This document shows positions 18,883 to 28,480 of a DNA stretch of 64,000 nt, piece after piece. Location: the NCBI GenBank assembly GCA_021300575.1, contig JAJTDM010000020.1:62001-126000 (forward strand), read 5' to 3'. Position numbers and translations under genes: made by a program. The notes under the pieces were generated by a model, which saw only the letters and a program-made list of their open reading frames with translations, did no database searches and was not told where the DNA came from. This DNA is from Rubrivivax sp. (GTDB taxonomy: Bacteria > Pseudomonadota > Gammaproteobacteria > Burkholderiales > Burkholderiaceae_C). Numbering within the stretch: the first letter of the stretch is position 1; every line of letters starts with the position of its first letter.

Positions 18883-20826
18883 TCAGCGCCAGCGCCGAGA
18901 CTGCGGCGGCACACGCCACGAAGGGGAGTGGACGGGGCAGTCGGTGGCGGAAAGGACAGATCGCGCATGTTCCAAGCCGATCTGGACCACCTCGCCGAAA
19001 CGGCGCCACTCCAGCATCCCCACCCGTGAGACATCGGGCGTGATTCCCAGGTCGACAGCATCGCGCATGCGGCGCTGGTGGGACTGGCTGGACATGGCCG
19101 CTACGTTGAAGACAGTGGCGGCGATGTTGGGCAGCCGCCCATAGCGACGGCGGGAACGCGGCCGGAACAGCCGGTCGAACAACATCTGACCGGAGGTGGG
19201 CATGTGTTCAAGCTCAAGCGGGCGGTAGCGGTCACGGCTGAGGTCCACGCCGATCACCCGACCAGCGCCCGACAGCCGCATCACGTCCACAGGATAGTTG
19301 TTGAAGGTGCCGCCATCGACGAGAAGATCTCCCCCTCTCAGCACGGGCGGCAGCGCGGCGGGGATGGAGACGCTGGCCGTGACCGCTGCGGCCAGATCAC
19401 CCTGCCGCAACACTTCAGGACGGGCTCGGGAGTAATTGGAGGCGACGCAGAAGTAGGGCTTCCAGAGATCCTCGATGCCGATGGGAGCGCCGACCGCCTC
19501 CACGACAGCCTCTCGAATCACACGCGCCAACCTGCGGCCCGCGATGACAGACACCAGGGGAAGCCAATTGAGATCACCCGTGGGGTTGACGGCGAAGGCC
19601 TTCGCTGCGACCTCGGTGACCTCCTCCACGGGCCGATCGACAGCAGCCAGCGCTGCCATCACGGCGCCGATGCTGGTGCCCCCTGCAAGATCCCAGTCCA
19701 CCCCCTGCGCTTGCAGCGCCTGCATGACGCCCAGGTGGGCAAATCCACGGGCCCCGCCACCGGCCAGCACCAGACCGGTGGCCTGCCCGGAGAGGATGCG
19801 TGCCAGACGGCCCCAATCTGCCGCCCGGCTACGGCGGACATGGAAATGCGAAAAAGCTCCCTCCTGGATGTGGGCTCGCCCTTCCAGCCATCGGCGCGTG
19901 TCAAGCGGAATGCGCCTGTCGTCCGGATGCAGCAACACCAGGCTCGGGGCCGGTGCAGCGTCCATCGCATCTGCGGCCAGCAGGTGGCGCTCGGCCGGCG
20001 TGATGGCCACCTCCCCGTCGGCATCGGCCACCAGCAGCACGTGGTCTGCATGGCGAATGCACAGTTGTGTCCAGGGGGTGTCCTCACGGTCGGCCACCAG
20101 CACTTGCATGGCATGGCGGGCCTCTTGCTCGTCCAACCAGGCCAGTTGCCGGTGGTAAGCGTCGGCCAGCCCGGGTGTGATGTCCGCGCCGCCGGGGCCC
20201 AGGCCAGCCTCGGCTGCCGCGCGATCCAGCAGTGACACGGGCAGCCGGGGGCCAGCCTGCGCTGCCGTGCCACGGGACAACTCGGACTCCAGCGCATCGC
20301 GCAAACGCCGGGCCAGGCCTGCGACATCAAGCCCGGCGTGCAGCGGCAGAAGGCAGATGTTGCTGATGTCGCGGGACGCCCCGCTTCGTTCGTTGCTGCG
20401 CGTCATGCGCTCGATGAGCTTGCGCGCCAGCGGCAATCCCAGGCGGGGCCAGGTCTGAAGAAGATCGGTAAAGTCCTGCGCTGACAACCGCAGCAGCACG
20501 CTGTCACGCAGGGCGATGATGGTGGCGCTTCGGGGCTGCTGCATGACCACACCCATCTCGCCAATGGGTTCGCCACGTCCGATCTCGCCCAGGACGACCT
20601 GCTCACCCCCCGCACGGCTTGCCACGGCACGCAGGCGGCCCGAGAGCACGAGGTAGATGCTGTCAGGTGGGTCGCCCTGGCGCATCAGCACCTGCCCCCC
20701 CATCAGCCCCACGGTGGTCATGCACGGACGCACCCTGTCGATCACCTCCTGCTCAATGTCACCGAACACCTCGCGCAAGGTGTCTTGCAAGACCTGTTCG
20801 TGGAAATTGGAGGAATCAGGGGTCAT
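18883..20826 (-). CDS. Patatin-like phospholipase with N-terminal cyclic-nucleotide-binding domain
   Basis: cNBD: GGQVLMRQGDPPDSIYLVLSGRLRAV..GRGEPIGEMGVVMQQPRSATIIAL; patatin: LVLAGGGARGFAHLGVMQAL, GGTSIGAVMAAL, LLVDGGTFNNYPVDVM. Confidence 0.95.
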   Translation of the reverse strand: MTPDSSNFHEQVLQDTLREVFGDIEQEVIDRVRPCMTTVGLMGGQVLMRQGDPPDSIYLVLSGRLRAVASRAGGEQVVLGEIGRGEPIGEMGVVMQQPRSATIIALRDSVLLRLSAQDFTDLLQTWPRLGLPLARKLIERMTRSNERSGASRDISNICLLPLHAGLDVAGLARRLRDALESELSRGTAAQAGPRLPVSLLDRAAAEAGLGPGGADITPGLADAYHRQLAWLDEQEARHAMQVLVADREDTPWTQLCIRHADHVLLVADADGEVAITPAERHLLAADAMDAAPAPSLVLLHPDDRRIPLDTRRWLEGRAHIQEGAFSHFHVRRSRAADWGRLARILSGQATGLVLAGGGARGFAHLGVMQALQAQGVDWDLAGGTSIGAVMAALAAVDRPVEEVTEVAAKAFAVNPTGDLNWLPLVSVIAGRRLARVIREAVVEAVGAPIGIEDLWKPYFCVASNYSRARPEVLRQGDLAAAVTASVSIPAALPPVLRGGDLLVDGGTFNNYPVDVMRLSGAGRVIGVDLSRDRYRPLELEHMPTSGQMLFDRLFRPRSRRRYGRLPNIAATVFNVAAMSSQSHQRRMRDAVDLGITPDVSRVGMLEWRRFGEVVQIGLEHARSVLSATDCPVHSPSWRVPPQSRRWR

Positions 20827-20993
20827 CAGATTGAGAACATGCGGTGTTCGGGAAGTGCAAAGTCATCAGCGCGCGATGGAGTCTATCGAACAGTCCCTGC
20901 TCTGACCTGCCCCCCCCAAGAACCGCGCTGGACGGCGAGACCGGGTGTCCTCCACCTTTCTATACTGCGGCACGCCCCCGGAAGCCCGCCGCA

Positions 20994-23192
20994 ATGCCCC
21001 CGTCGAATTTCCCCACGAACTTTGGTTCCGAGAATGCAGCGACCCCTGCGCAAGATTGGCGTATGGAGTTTCGCGGTGGGCTCGAGGCCGCGATCCAGAC
21101 CTTCCCGAACGCCATCGGGCCGCTGCTGCTCTTCGCAGCTGTGCTGGGCCCAGCCGGTGCGATGCCGGGCTTGTGGGCCACGCTCATCACGGCAATGGCA
21201 GCGCCCGTGGCCGCGCTGATGCTGGGCAGCGATCGCAGCATCATCTCCTCCCCGCGAACGGCTTCGCTGGTCACGTTCACCGCTCTGGTGCTGCAGCTTT
21301 CAAGGGCCGCCACCGGGCCTGACTTGTCAGACGCCGAGGCTTTCCGGCTCGGGCTGCTGGCGACCAGCCTGCTTTTCCTGTTCGCCTCGACCCTGGTGCT
21401 GGTGGCAGGCCTGCTGCGGTGGGGCCTGCTGTTCAAGATGATCCCCTCCCCCGTGTTCGCTGGCATCGGCATCGGCACGGCCTTGTTGCTGGTCTGGCAG
21501 GCGTTCCTGCAGTCAGGCGGCGTCTGGCAGCACGCTGCCGTGGCGGTGGGCATGCTCTTGACTTTTCTGGCCTGGCCCATGTGGAGGCGGCGCCCGTCGT
21601 GGTTATTCGCTCTGGGCCCGTCAGTGGCAGCACCGCTCCTGGGCCTGGGGCTGGTGGGCTGGCTGTTGCCTTGGCCGTCAGCGCAACCGGTGGCAGCACT
21701 GGCCACGCAGGCGTTCTCGATTCCCCTGGCCGAGGCAGACATGCTCCTGCGCGCGGATTTGCCCCGTCTGCTGCTGATCGGCCTCCCCGGCGCGCTCACG
21801 CTGGCGCTGGTGATGGTGCTGGAAACCTTTTCCACCGCCGGGATGCTGGAGCTTCGATACGGCGTCAAGGTCGATGCCCACCGGGAACTGGTAGCGCTAG
21901 GCGGTGCCAACATGTTCAGCGCTCTGCTGGGTGGCGTGCCGAGCACAGGCACCGGGATAGGCAGTTCAGCCAACTGGGAAGCTGGCGGGCGCGGCAAGAT
22001 GGCCGTTGTGGCCTGCATGCTGCTGACTGCGGGCTCGCTGATGGTGCTGTGTCCCTGGCTGTCTGCCGTGCCGGCCGGCCTGGTGGCAGGCTTCCTGCTG
22101 ATGCACGCCGTCATCATGACCGATCGCCGCTGGCTGGGCCAGGCTATGCACAAGATCCGGCAGCCCCGGCAGGTCCGGCTGGACCAGGCCTTCTGGCTGA
22201 CGACCGCCATCGCCCTCGTGGCCTGCGCCGGCGGGTTGACTTGGGCCACTTTCCTGGGCATCGGCCTGTCCACGCTCATCGTGCTGCGCCGCCTGGCACA
22301 CCGCTCGACAGCCCGCTGGGAGAGCTTGCGACACCATCGGTCCAGACGCATACGCAGTGCGGCCGAACAGCACCTTCTGGACGAGAACCGAGATGCCGTG
22401 GCAGTGCTGAGGCTCAACGGGCACCTCTTCTTCGGCAACAGCGTGCGACTGCGCCAGTTGGCTGACGAAGCGCACCCACAGGCCAAGTCCGCCGTCATCG
22501 ACGTCAGCAGCGTCCAGGATGTCGACACCAGCGGCAGCGAAGCCGTGCAGGGCCTTGTGTCGGAGTTGGGTCGCCAAGGCATGACGGTGGTGCTGTGCGG
22601 ACTGCAGAGCTGCCGTGCCCACGAACTGCAACGGGGCCTGGAGGCCCTGCCTCGCCGGCCTGGCCTGGCGCAAGAGCCCGATCTGGACCGGGCGCTGGAG
22701 CGTTGCGAGAACATGGTGCTTCAGTCTGGAGGGGCGCCACCCTCGCCGGAATCGACACCGCTGGAGCGAAACAGGCTGCTACAGGGCCTGAGTCCCGAGC
22801 AGGCATCGGCCGTGCTGGCGCATGGCCGGGTGCGCGAGGTCGACCAGGCCCAGGCCCTGTTCCAACGGGAAGAGCCGGCGGACGATGTCTGGCTGATCGA
22901 ACGCGGCAGCGTCAGTGTGCTGACCCAGCATCAGCCTGGCAGCCCGCGTCTGGCCACCTTCGGCCCCGGGCACTTCATCGGCGAAATGGCCTTCCTGGAC
23001 GGACGCCCTCGCTCCGCGACGGCGCTTGCGGATACGCCCGTACGGGCCTTGCAATTGGACGCGCAAGCCTTCGCGCACCTGCGGTCCACACACCCGGAGG
23101 CCGCACTGGAGCTGGCACTGAACATCGCGAGAGAACTGTCCACACGGGTGCGTGCAGCCAACCTGCAACTGCATGCGGGCCAGGAAGACTGA
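20994..23192 (+). CDS. SulP-family transporter fused to STAS and cNMP-binding domains
   Basis: SulP: IGPLLLFAAVLGPAGAMPGLWATLITAMAAP, FSALLGGVPSTGTGIGSSANWEAGGRGKMA; STAS: AVIDVSSVQDVDTSGSEAVQGL; cNBD: DDVWLIERGSVSVL..FGPGHFIGEMAFLDGRPRSATALAD. Confidence 0.93.
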   Translation: MPPSNFPTNFGSENAATPAQDWRMEFRGGLEAAIQTFPNAIGPLLLFAAVLGPAGAMPGLWATLITAMAAPVAALMLGSDRSIISSPRTASLVTFTALVLQLSRAATGPDLSDAEAFRLGLLATSLLFLFASTLVLVAGLLRWGLLFKMIPSPVFAGIGIGTALLLVWQAFLQSGGVWQHAAVAVGMLLTFLAWPMWRRRPSWLFALGPSVAAPLLGLGLVGWLLPWPSAQPVAALATQAFSIPLAEADMLLRADLPRLLLIGLPGALTLALVMVLETFSTAGMLELRYGVKVDAHRELVALGGANMFSALLGGVPSTGTGIGSSANWEAGGRGKMAVVACMLLTAGSLMVLCPWLSAVPAGLVAGFLLMHAVIMTDRRWLGQAMHKIRQPRQVRLDQAFWLTTAIALVACAGGLTWATFLGIGLSTLIVLRRLAHRSTARWESLRHHRSRRIRSAAEQHLLDENRDAVAVLRLNGHLFFGNSVRLRQLADEAHPQAKSAVIDVSSVQDVDTSGSEAVQGLVSELGRQGMTVVLCGLQSCRAHELQRGLEALPRRPGLAQEPDLDRALERCENMVLQSGGAPPSPESTPLERNRLLQGLSPEQASAVLAHGRVREVDQAQALFQREEPADDVWLIERGSVSVLTQHQPGSPRLATFGPGHFIGEMAFLDGRPRSATALADTPVRALQLDAQAFAHLRSTHPEAALELALNIARELSTRVRAANLQLHAGQED

Positions 23193-23312
23193 GCGCGCCA
23201 GAGGCACGCTGCGTTCAGGCGGCGTTGGAGCGCGTCGTAGGTGCCGCTACGATACAGACGAGAGAACCCAACCGCGGTGGTTGACACCGCACCTGCGCAG
23301 GGAAACCGTCCA

Positions 23313-24479
23313 ATGAGCGTGTCACAGATCCGTTACCTCAATGTCGTCGAGCTGGGCCGTGGGGCTCTGCAGAAACTGGCTGCCGCCTGCCAGGAGCATG
23401 GCATCCGACGGCCCCTCATCGTCACGGACAAGGGCGTGCGCGCAGCCGGTCTGGTGGACCGGGCCCTGGCGCAACTCGCTGGGCTGGAGCACGTGGCCGT
23501 GTACGACGGCACCCCGTCCAACCCCACCGAGGCCGCTGCACGCGAAGCCTGCGCGCTGGCCCGTCAGGAAGGGTGCGACGGACTGGTTGCAGTGGGGGGC
23601 GGTTCGCCCATCGACTGCGCCAAGGCCGTGGCCATCCTGGTCACCCATGACGGGCCGCTGGCTCGCTACGCCACCATCGAAGGCGGCTCAGGGCTGATCA
23701 CTCCTCGCGTCTGGCCGCTGATCGCCGTGCCCACCACAGCCGGCACGGGCAGCGAGGTGGCGCGCGGTGCCATCGTGATCGTGCAGGACGGACGCAAGCT
23801 GGGCTTCCACGCCTGGCACCTGATGCCCAAGGTCGCGGTGCTGGATCCGGAGATGACGCTGGGACTGCCGCCGCTGCTGACCGCCGCCACCGGCATGGAC
23901 GCCATCGCCCATTGCATGGAGTCGTACATGGCGTCGGCCTTCAACCCGCCGGCTGACGGCATCGTGCTGGACGGCCTGGAGCGGGGCTGGGCCCACATCG
24001 AGCAGGCCACGCGCCACGGCCAGGACGTGGAGGCCCGCACGCAGATGCTCAGCGCCTCCATGCAGGGCGCCTTGGGTTTTCAGAAAGGCCTGGGGTGCGT
24101 GCATTCGCTCAGCCACAGCCTGGGCGGCGTCGACCCGCGCCTGCACCACGGCACCCTGAACGCCATGTTCCTGCCCGCGGTGATCGACTTCAACGCGCAA
24201 GCCGAATCGGTGGTGCGCGACCGGCGTCTGCAACGCATGGTCGGTGCGATGGGGCTGGGCGCGCAGGGCGGGGCCTATGCGGCCGGCCAGGCGCTGGGCG
24301 AGGCCATCAGGGCCATGTGCCAGCGCCTCGGGCTGCCCAGCGGTCTGGCGGCCATGGGCGTGGAGCGCTCGTGCTTCGAACGGGTCATCGACGGCGCCCT
24401 GGCCGACCACTGCCACAAGCTCAACCCCCGCCTGGCTTCGCGTGAGGACTACCGGCGCATGCTCGAAGCTTCGATGTAG
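23313..24479 (+). CDS. Iron-containing alcohol dehydrogenase
   Basis: GLVAVGGGSPIDCAKAVA, LIAVPTTAGTGSEV, TGMDAIAHCMESY, GCVHSLSHSLGG. Confidence 0.93.
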   Translation: MSVSQIRYLNVVELGRGALQKLAAACQEHGIRRPLIVTDKGVRAAGLVDRALAQLAGLEHVAVYDGTPSNPTEAAAREACALARQEGCDGLVAVGGGSPIDCAKAVAILVTHDGPLARYATIEGGSGLITPRVWPLIAVPTTAGTGSEVARGAIVIVQDGRKLGFHAWHLMPKVAVLDPEMTLGLPPLLTAATGMDAIAHCMESYMASAFNPPADGIVLDGLERGWAHIEQATRHGQDVEARTQMLSASMQGALGFQKGLGCVHSLSHSLGGVDPRLHHGTLNAMFLPAVIDFNAQAESVVRDRRLQRMVGAMGLGAQGGAYAAGQALGEAIRAMCQRLGLPSGLAAMGVERSCFERVIDGALADHCHKLNPRLASREDYRRMLEASM

Positions 24480-24555
24480 AGCCCAGGCCTGCGCGTACGC
24501 CGCCCATGGCGGGATCACCACGGCGGTGACCCCCCCTGCGCTGGGCGAGGCGGCT

Positions 24556-25701
24556 TCACGCCAGGGCGCTGAACTGCCGTTCGAACCCTTGCACCATGCC
24601 CGCGAGTTCAAAGTGCTCGCGCACCTGGGCTGCGGCGCGCTGACCCATGGCCTCACGGGCGGCAGGGTCCAGCCACCGGGCCAGGGCCCCGGCCATGGCC
24701 TGCACGTCCCCCACCGGCACCAGCCAGCCGTTGTGGCCATGGCGCACCTGTTCCCGCGCCCCGCCCACGTCCGTCATCAGCAAGGGCTTGCCCAGCGCCA
24801 TGGCCTCCAGCGCGGCGAGCGAGAAGGTCTCGGTGGTGGAGGTGATGGCCATGGCGTCGCAGGCGGCCACCAGCGGCCGCACGTCCTGCACGAACCCGCT
24901 GATGCGCACGCGTTCGCGCAGGCCCAGGGCATCGATGTCACGTTCCAGCGTGGCCCGCAGCGGGCCGTCGCCGATCAACCATCCGCACACGCGCTGCCTC
25001 TTGCGCGCCGTTTCAGGCTCCTGCACCACCTGCGCCAGAGCGCGCAGGAAGTCACCGTGCGCCTTCTCCGGCCGCATCACCCCGCACAGGCCCACCACCA
25101 GGTCGGTCTCGGCAAAACCCTGCTCGGCACGCAGCCGGCGCTTGTCTTCGGGGCTCCAGCTGTCGCTGAATCGCGCGGTGTCGATGCCGTTGTGGATGAC
25201 CACATCCTGGCGGGCCCGCAGGCCGTGCACGTGCCAATGGTCGGCCTGGGCCTGGCAGACGAACACGAGCATGTCCGCACGGCGCACCAGGTGGCGGTAC
25301 AGCACCATGTGGCGGGCTTCCTTGCGCGACTCGGGCAGCGTGCTGTGGAACACCTCCACCAGCCGCACCTGGGGGCCCCGGCGCGAGAGGGCGCGCGCCA
25401 GCCAGCCGTACAGCAGGGCGTACATATTGGTGCAGACCAGCACGTCGGTGCGCTGCGCATCCAGCTGGCGCGCCAGGCGCCGGACGGCCCCCCAGGACAG
25501 CCCCTGCGCCACATCCAGGCAGGCCAGGCCGTCGACCAGACGGTGCGGTGCGATCTGCGGCAGCAGGGCCTCCTCGCGCTTCAGGGCGGTGAGCGCCAGG
25601 CGGTGACGCGTGGCGTCCAGCCCGTTGACCAGCGACACCACATGCTTCTCCGCGCCCCCCACGCACAGCGAGTTCACGAGGAACAGCACGCGCAGCGTCA
25701 T
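24556..25701 (-). CDS. GT4 family glycosyltransferase
   Basis: MTLRVLFLVNSLCVGGAEKHVVSLVNGLDA..VIHNGIDTARFS..SGFVQDVRPLVAACDAMAITSTTETFSLAALEAMALGKPLLMTDVGGAREQV. Confidence 0.93.
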   Translation of the reverse strand: MTLRVLFLVNSLCVGGAEKHVVSLVNGLDATRHRLALTALKREEALLPQIAPHRLVDGLACLDVAQGLSWGAVRRLARQLDAQRTDVLVCTNMYALLYGWLARALSRRGPQVRLVEVFHSTLPESRKEARHMVLYRHLVRRADMLVFVCQAQADHWHVHGLRARQDVVIHNGIDTARFSDSWSPEDKRRLRAEQGFAETDLVVGLCGVMRPEKAHGDFLRALAQVVQEPETARKRQRVCGWLIGDGPLRATLERDIDALGLRERVRISGFVQDVRPLVAACDAMAITSTTETFSLAALEAMALGKPLLMTDVGGAREQVRHGHNGWLVPVGDVQAMAGALARWLDPAAREAMGQRAAAQVREHFELAGMVQGFERQFSALA

Positions 25702-27170
25702 CGGGCTGCGGCACGGGCCGGCATTGCAGCCTGGCCCCAGTACGCGAACAGCAGCCCCAGGCAGAACCACCAGGGCGCCTGGGCCGGGTTGGGCATGTAG
25801 AAGGCCGTGGTCGCCGCCATGGCCAGACCCCCCCACAGCGACCAGCGTGCACCCCGGAAGAAGCTGCGCAGCGCCGGGCTCAGCGTCTCGTCCCCCGCCA
25901 GCCGTCGCAGCCGTCGCAGGTACTGCGCGTGCAGCAGCACCATGGCCGCCAGGCCCAGCAGCCCCAGGTCCATCAACACCTCAAGATAGATGTTGTGCGG
26001 ATGGTTGGCCTTGTAGCGGCCGGCCGCCACGGCCGAGGACCACTGCGTCGAGCCCAGGCCGCGGCCGATCCAGGGGCTGTCCAGCACCTCGGGGGCCAGC
26101 AGCATCCAGCCATTCACCCGGCCGGCGGTGAGTTCGTCGCGGTCCACGCGCTGCGTATCGGCCAAGGCCCCGGCGCGCAGGCCGGTGGCAAAGCGTTCCT
26201 GCAATTCCTCGGGCGATGCCAGCAGCGCCAGCCCGGCCAGCGCGGCGCTCAGCAGCAGCGTCTTCAGGCGGCGCTCGTGCCAAAGGAAGCCGACGAACGC
26301 GATCAGCGCCGCCAGCAGTCCGCCGCGCGAGAAGGTGAGCAGCAGCGCCGGGACCACCAGAGCCAGGGTGCACAGCGCCAGCACCCTCCAGCGCCCGCCG
26401 CCCGCGCCCCCGGCCAGGAACAGCAAGGGCCCGCACAGCAGGGCCAGCAGCAGCCCGAACTCATTGGCGTGCATGCCGCGCGGGGCCATGAACTCGCGGT
26501 CGCGCGCCAGTTCGGCCAGGCTGCCGGGGTACTGGGCCACGGTCCAGAACACGGCCAGCGCCGGCGCCACGGCGGACATGGCCAGCACGGCAATGAAACG
26601 CTCTGGGTGGCGGCTGTCCCGCACGGCGTTGGCCAGCAGGAAGGCGAAGGAGAAGAAGTACAGCAGCGGCTTGACGAAGCGGTCCACCAGATAGGTGGGC
26701 GGATGGAATTCGCGAACGGCATCCACCACCGCCGGGTAGTTGCGCACCCCCTCGCCGATGTGCGGCCAGGCCACCACCATGCCGACGGCCGCGGGCAGGG
26801 CGAAGCACAGCCACAGCGGCGCAGGCAAGGGCACCACGGGACGCGAGGGCTGGGCCGGCCCAGGCGGGCCCAGCCGCCAGCGCTGGGCCGCAAAGCCCAG
26901 CCAGCTGGCCAGCACCAGGTAGTTGGCAGGGTTCAGTCCGCGCACCGAGGGCAGCATGGGCAACACCGGCAGCACCAGGGCCAGCAGCACCACCCCCACG
27001 CGGTAGTCGTTCAGGATGAAGGGCAGCGGCGCGAGCACCGCCAGGCCCAGCAACACCAGCGCTGGCGGGGCCAACCCGAGCGCCGCGCCCGCCCCCAGCG
27101 CCACGGCGGCCATCAGCAGGCTCCAGGCCAGGGCCTGCCTGCCGCTGCTTGTCTCTTGCATGCCGATCAT
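25698..27170 (-). CDS. O-antigen ligase / Wzy-like polymerase
   Basis: Multi-TM; GRVNGWMLLAPEVLDSPWIGRGLGSTQW...ANHPHNIYLEVLMDLGLLGLAAMVLL, Wzy_C motif. Confidence 0.88.
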   Translation of the reverse strand: MIGMQETSSGRQALAWSLLMAAVALGAGAALGLAPPALVLLGLAVLAPLPFILNDYRVGVVLLALVLPVLPMLPSVRGLNPANYLVLASWLGFAAQRWRLGPPGPAQPSRPVVPLPAPLWLCFALPAAVGMVVAWPHIGEGVRNYPAVVDAVREFHPPTYLVDRFVKPLLYFFSFAFLLANAVRDSRHPERFIAVLAMSAVAPALAVFWTVAQYPGSLAELARDREFMAPRGMHANEFGLLLALLCGPLLFLAGGAGGGRWRVLALCTLALVVPALLLTFSRGGLLAALIAFVGFLWHERRLKTLLLSAALAGLALLASPEELQERFATGLRAGALADTQRVDRDELTAGRVNGWMLLAPEVLDSPWIGRGLGSTQWSSAVAAGRYKANHPHNIYLEVLMDLGLLGLAAMVLLHAQYLRRLRRLAGDETLSPALRSFFRGARWSLWGGLAMAATTAFYMPNPAQAPWWFCLGLLFAYWGQAAMPARAAAR

Positions 27171-28480
27171 CACGCCCCCGCCCTTCCGGCCTCGGAAGGC
27201 CCTTCGATCACCGGCGCCACCTGCAGTGTGCTGCGCCACAGCACGTCGCGCAGGGCCCAGGTGGCCACCAGCCCTTGCAAGGCGGCAGCGGCCACGTAGC
27301 CCCACTGTGCCCCTGCCGTACCCAGCACCGGCACGAGCTCCCACGAGACCCCGAAGAACACAAGTGCGTAAGCGCACAGCGAGGTGATGAACCAGCGTGT
27401 GCGCAGGGTGCCCACCAGGGCCATGGACAGGATCCATGCGGCCGTCTTCAGCACATCGCCCAGCAGTTGCAAGGGCAGCAGGTCGACCACCGCCTCGAAA
27501 CCGGTGCTGAAGACCAGATGGACGGCTGGCCGACGGCCCAGCCACAAGGCGGCGGCCAGCAAAGCGGACACCGCGCAGGCACCGGCCAGGGTGCGCAGCA
27601 CGTGGCGGCGCCGGCCCTCGGGGTCATGTGCGTGCTCGCCCATGCCGGGCATGAAGTGCAGCGACACCGAGGCCACCACCAACGCCTGGCAGGCTTCGGA
27701 CAGTCGCCAGCTGGCCTGCCACAGACCGGCGGCCTCCAGGCCCAGGCGGCTGGCCAGCAGGTCGCGCACGAGGATCAGCGTCAAGGCGGGCAACACACCG
27801 TTGACCAGCAGCATCGGAAAGAAGCTCAGCACGCGGCGCGCGATCTCGCGGTCGAACCGGCCCTGCACGTCACGCCAGTGCAGCCCGCTGGACCGCCACG
27901 CCACCAGAGCGATGCTCAGAGCCAAGCCCACCACGTAAACCGACAGCGAAGCCCACAGGGCTCCTTGCAGGCCCCACCACCAGGCGCAGGGCGCGAAGAT
28001 CAGCAGGCCCAGCAGCGCCGAGGCGATGGAAGCGCGCCCGATGAGGCCCACCTCCTTGGCCACGCCCAGGACACCGAAGAGCAGATCGTTGAAGATGGCC
28101 GCGGCCACCGCCAGGCCCGCCACGGCGATCAGCGGTGCCAGCCCTCGGTCATGCAGCAAAGCCTGCGCGATCCAGGGCGAGGCCACTGCCAACGCCAGAG
28201 CCCAGCATCCCACCAGCACTGCGCCCATGCGCAGCACCGTGGCATAGACCTGTCCGCGCCGCTCCTGGTCGGCTCCATGTTCGGCTCCCAGCCGCACGGC
28301 ACCGGCCACCAGACCCTGTCCCAGCATGCTCTGGCACAGGCCGATGAAGCCCGTCAACTGCGCCACCAGCACGAGCCCGCCCGGGCCCAGGGCCAGTGCC
28401 GTGACCTTGATGCTCAGGAAGCTGGTGAGCAGGCGCACACCCGCCATGGCGCTGCCCCAGCCCAGGGAACGCAGGATCAC
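27170..28480 (-). CDS. Polysaccharide flippase (Wzx/MATE-like), GTG start
   Basis: VILRSLGWGSAMAGVRLLTSFLSIKVTALALGPGGLVLVAQLTGFIGLCQ; ~12 TM pattern. Confidence 0.85.
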   Translation of the reverse strand: MILRSLGWGSAMAGVRLLTSFLSIKVTALALGPGGLVLVAQLTGFIGLCQSMLGQGLVAGAVRLGAEHGADQERRGQVYATVLRMGAVLVGCWALALAVASPWIAQALLHDRGLAPLIAVAGLAVAAAIFNDLLFGVLGVAKEVGLIGRASIASALLGLLIFAPCAWWWGLQGALWASLSVYVVGLALSIALVAWRSSGLHWRDVQGRFDREIARRVLSFFPMLLVNGVLPALTLILVRDLLASRLGLEAAGLWQASWRLSEACQALVVASVSLHFMPGMGEHAHDPEGRRRHVLRTLAGACAVSALLAAALWLGRRPAVHLVFSTGFEAVVDLLPLQLLGDVLKTAAWILSMALVGTLRTRWFITSLCAYALVFFGVSWELVPVLGTAGAQWGYVAAAALQGLVATWALRDVLWRSTLQVAPVIEGPSEAGRAGA

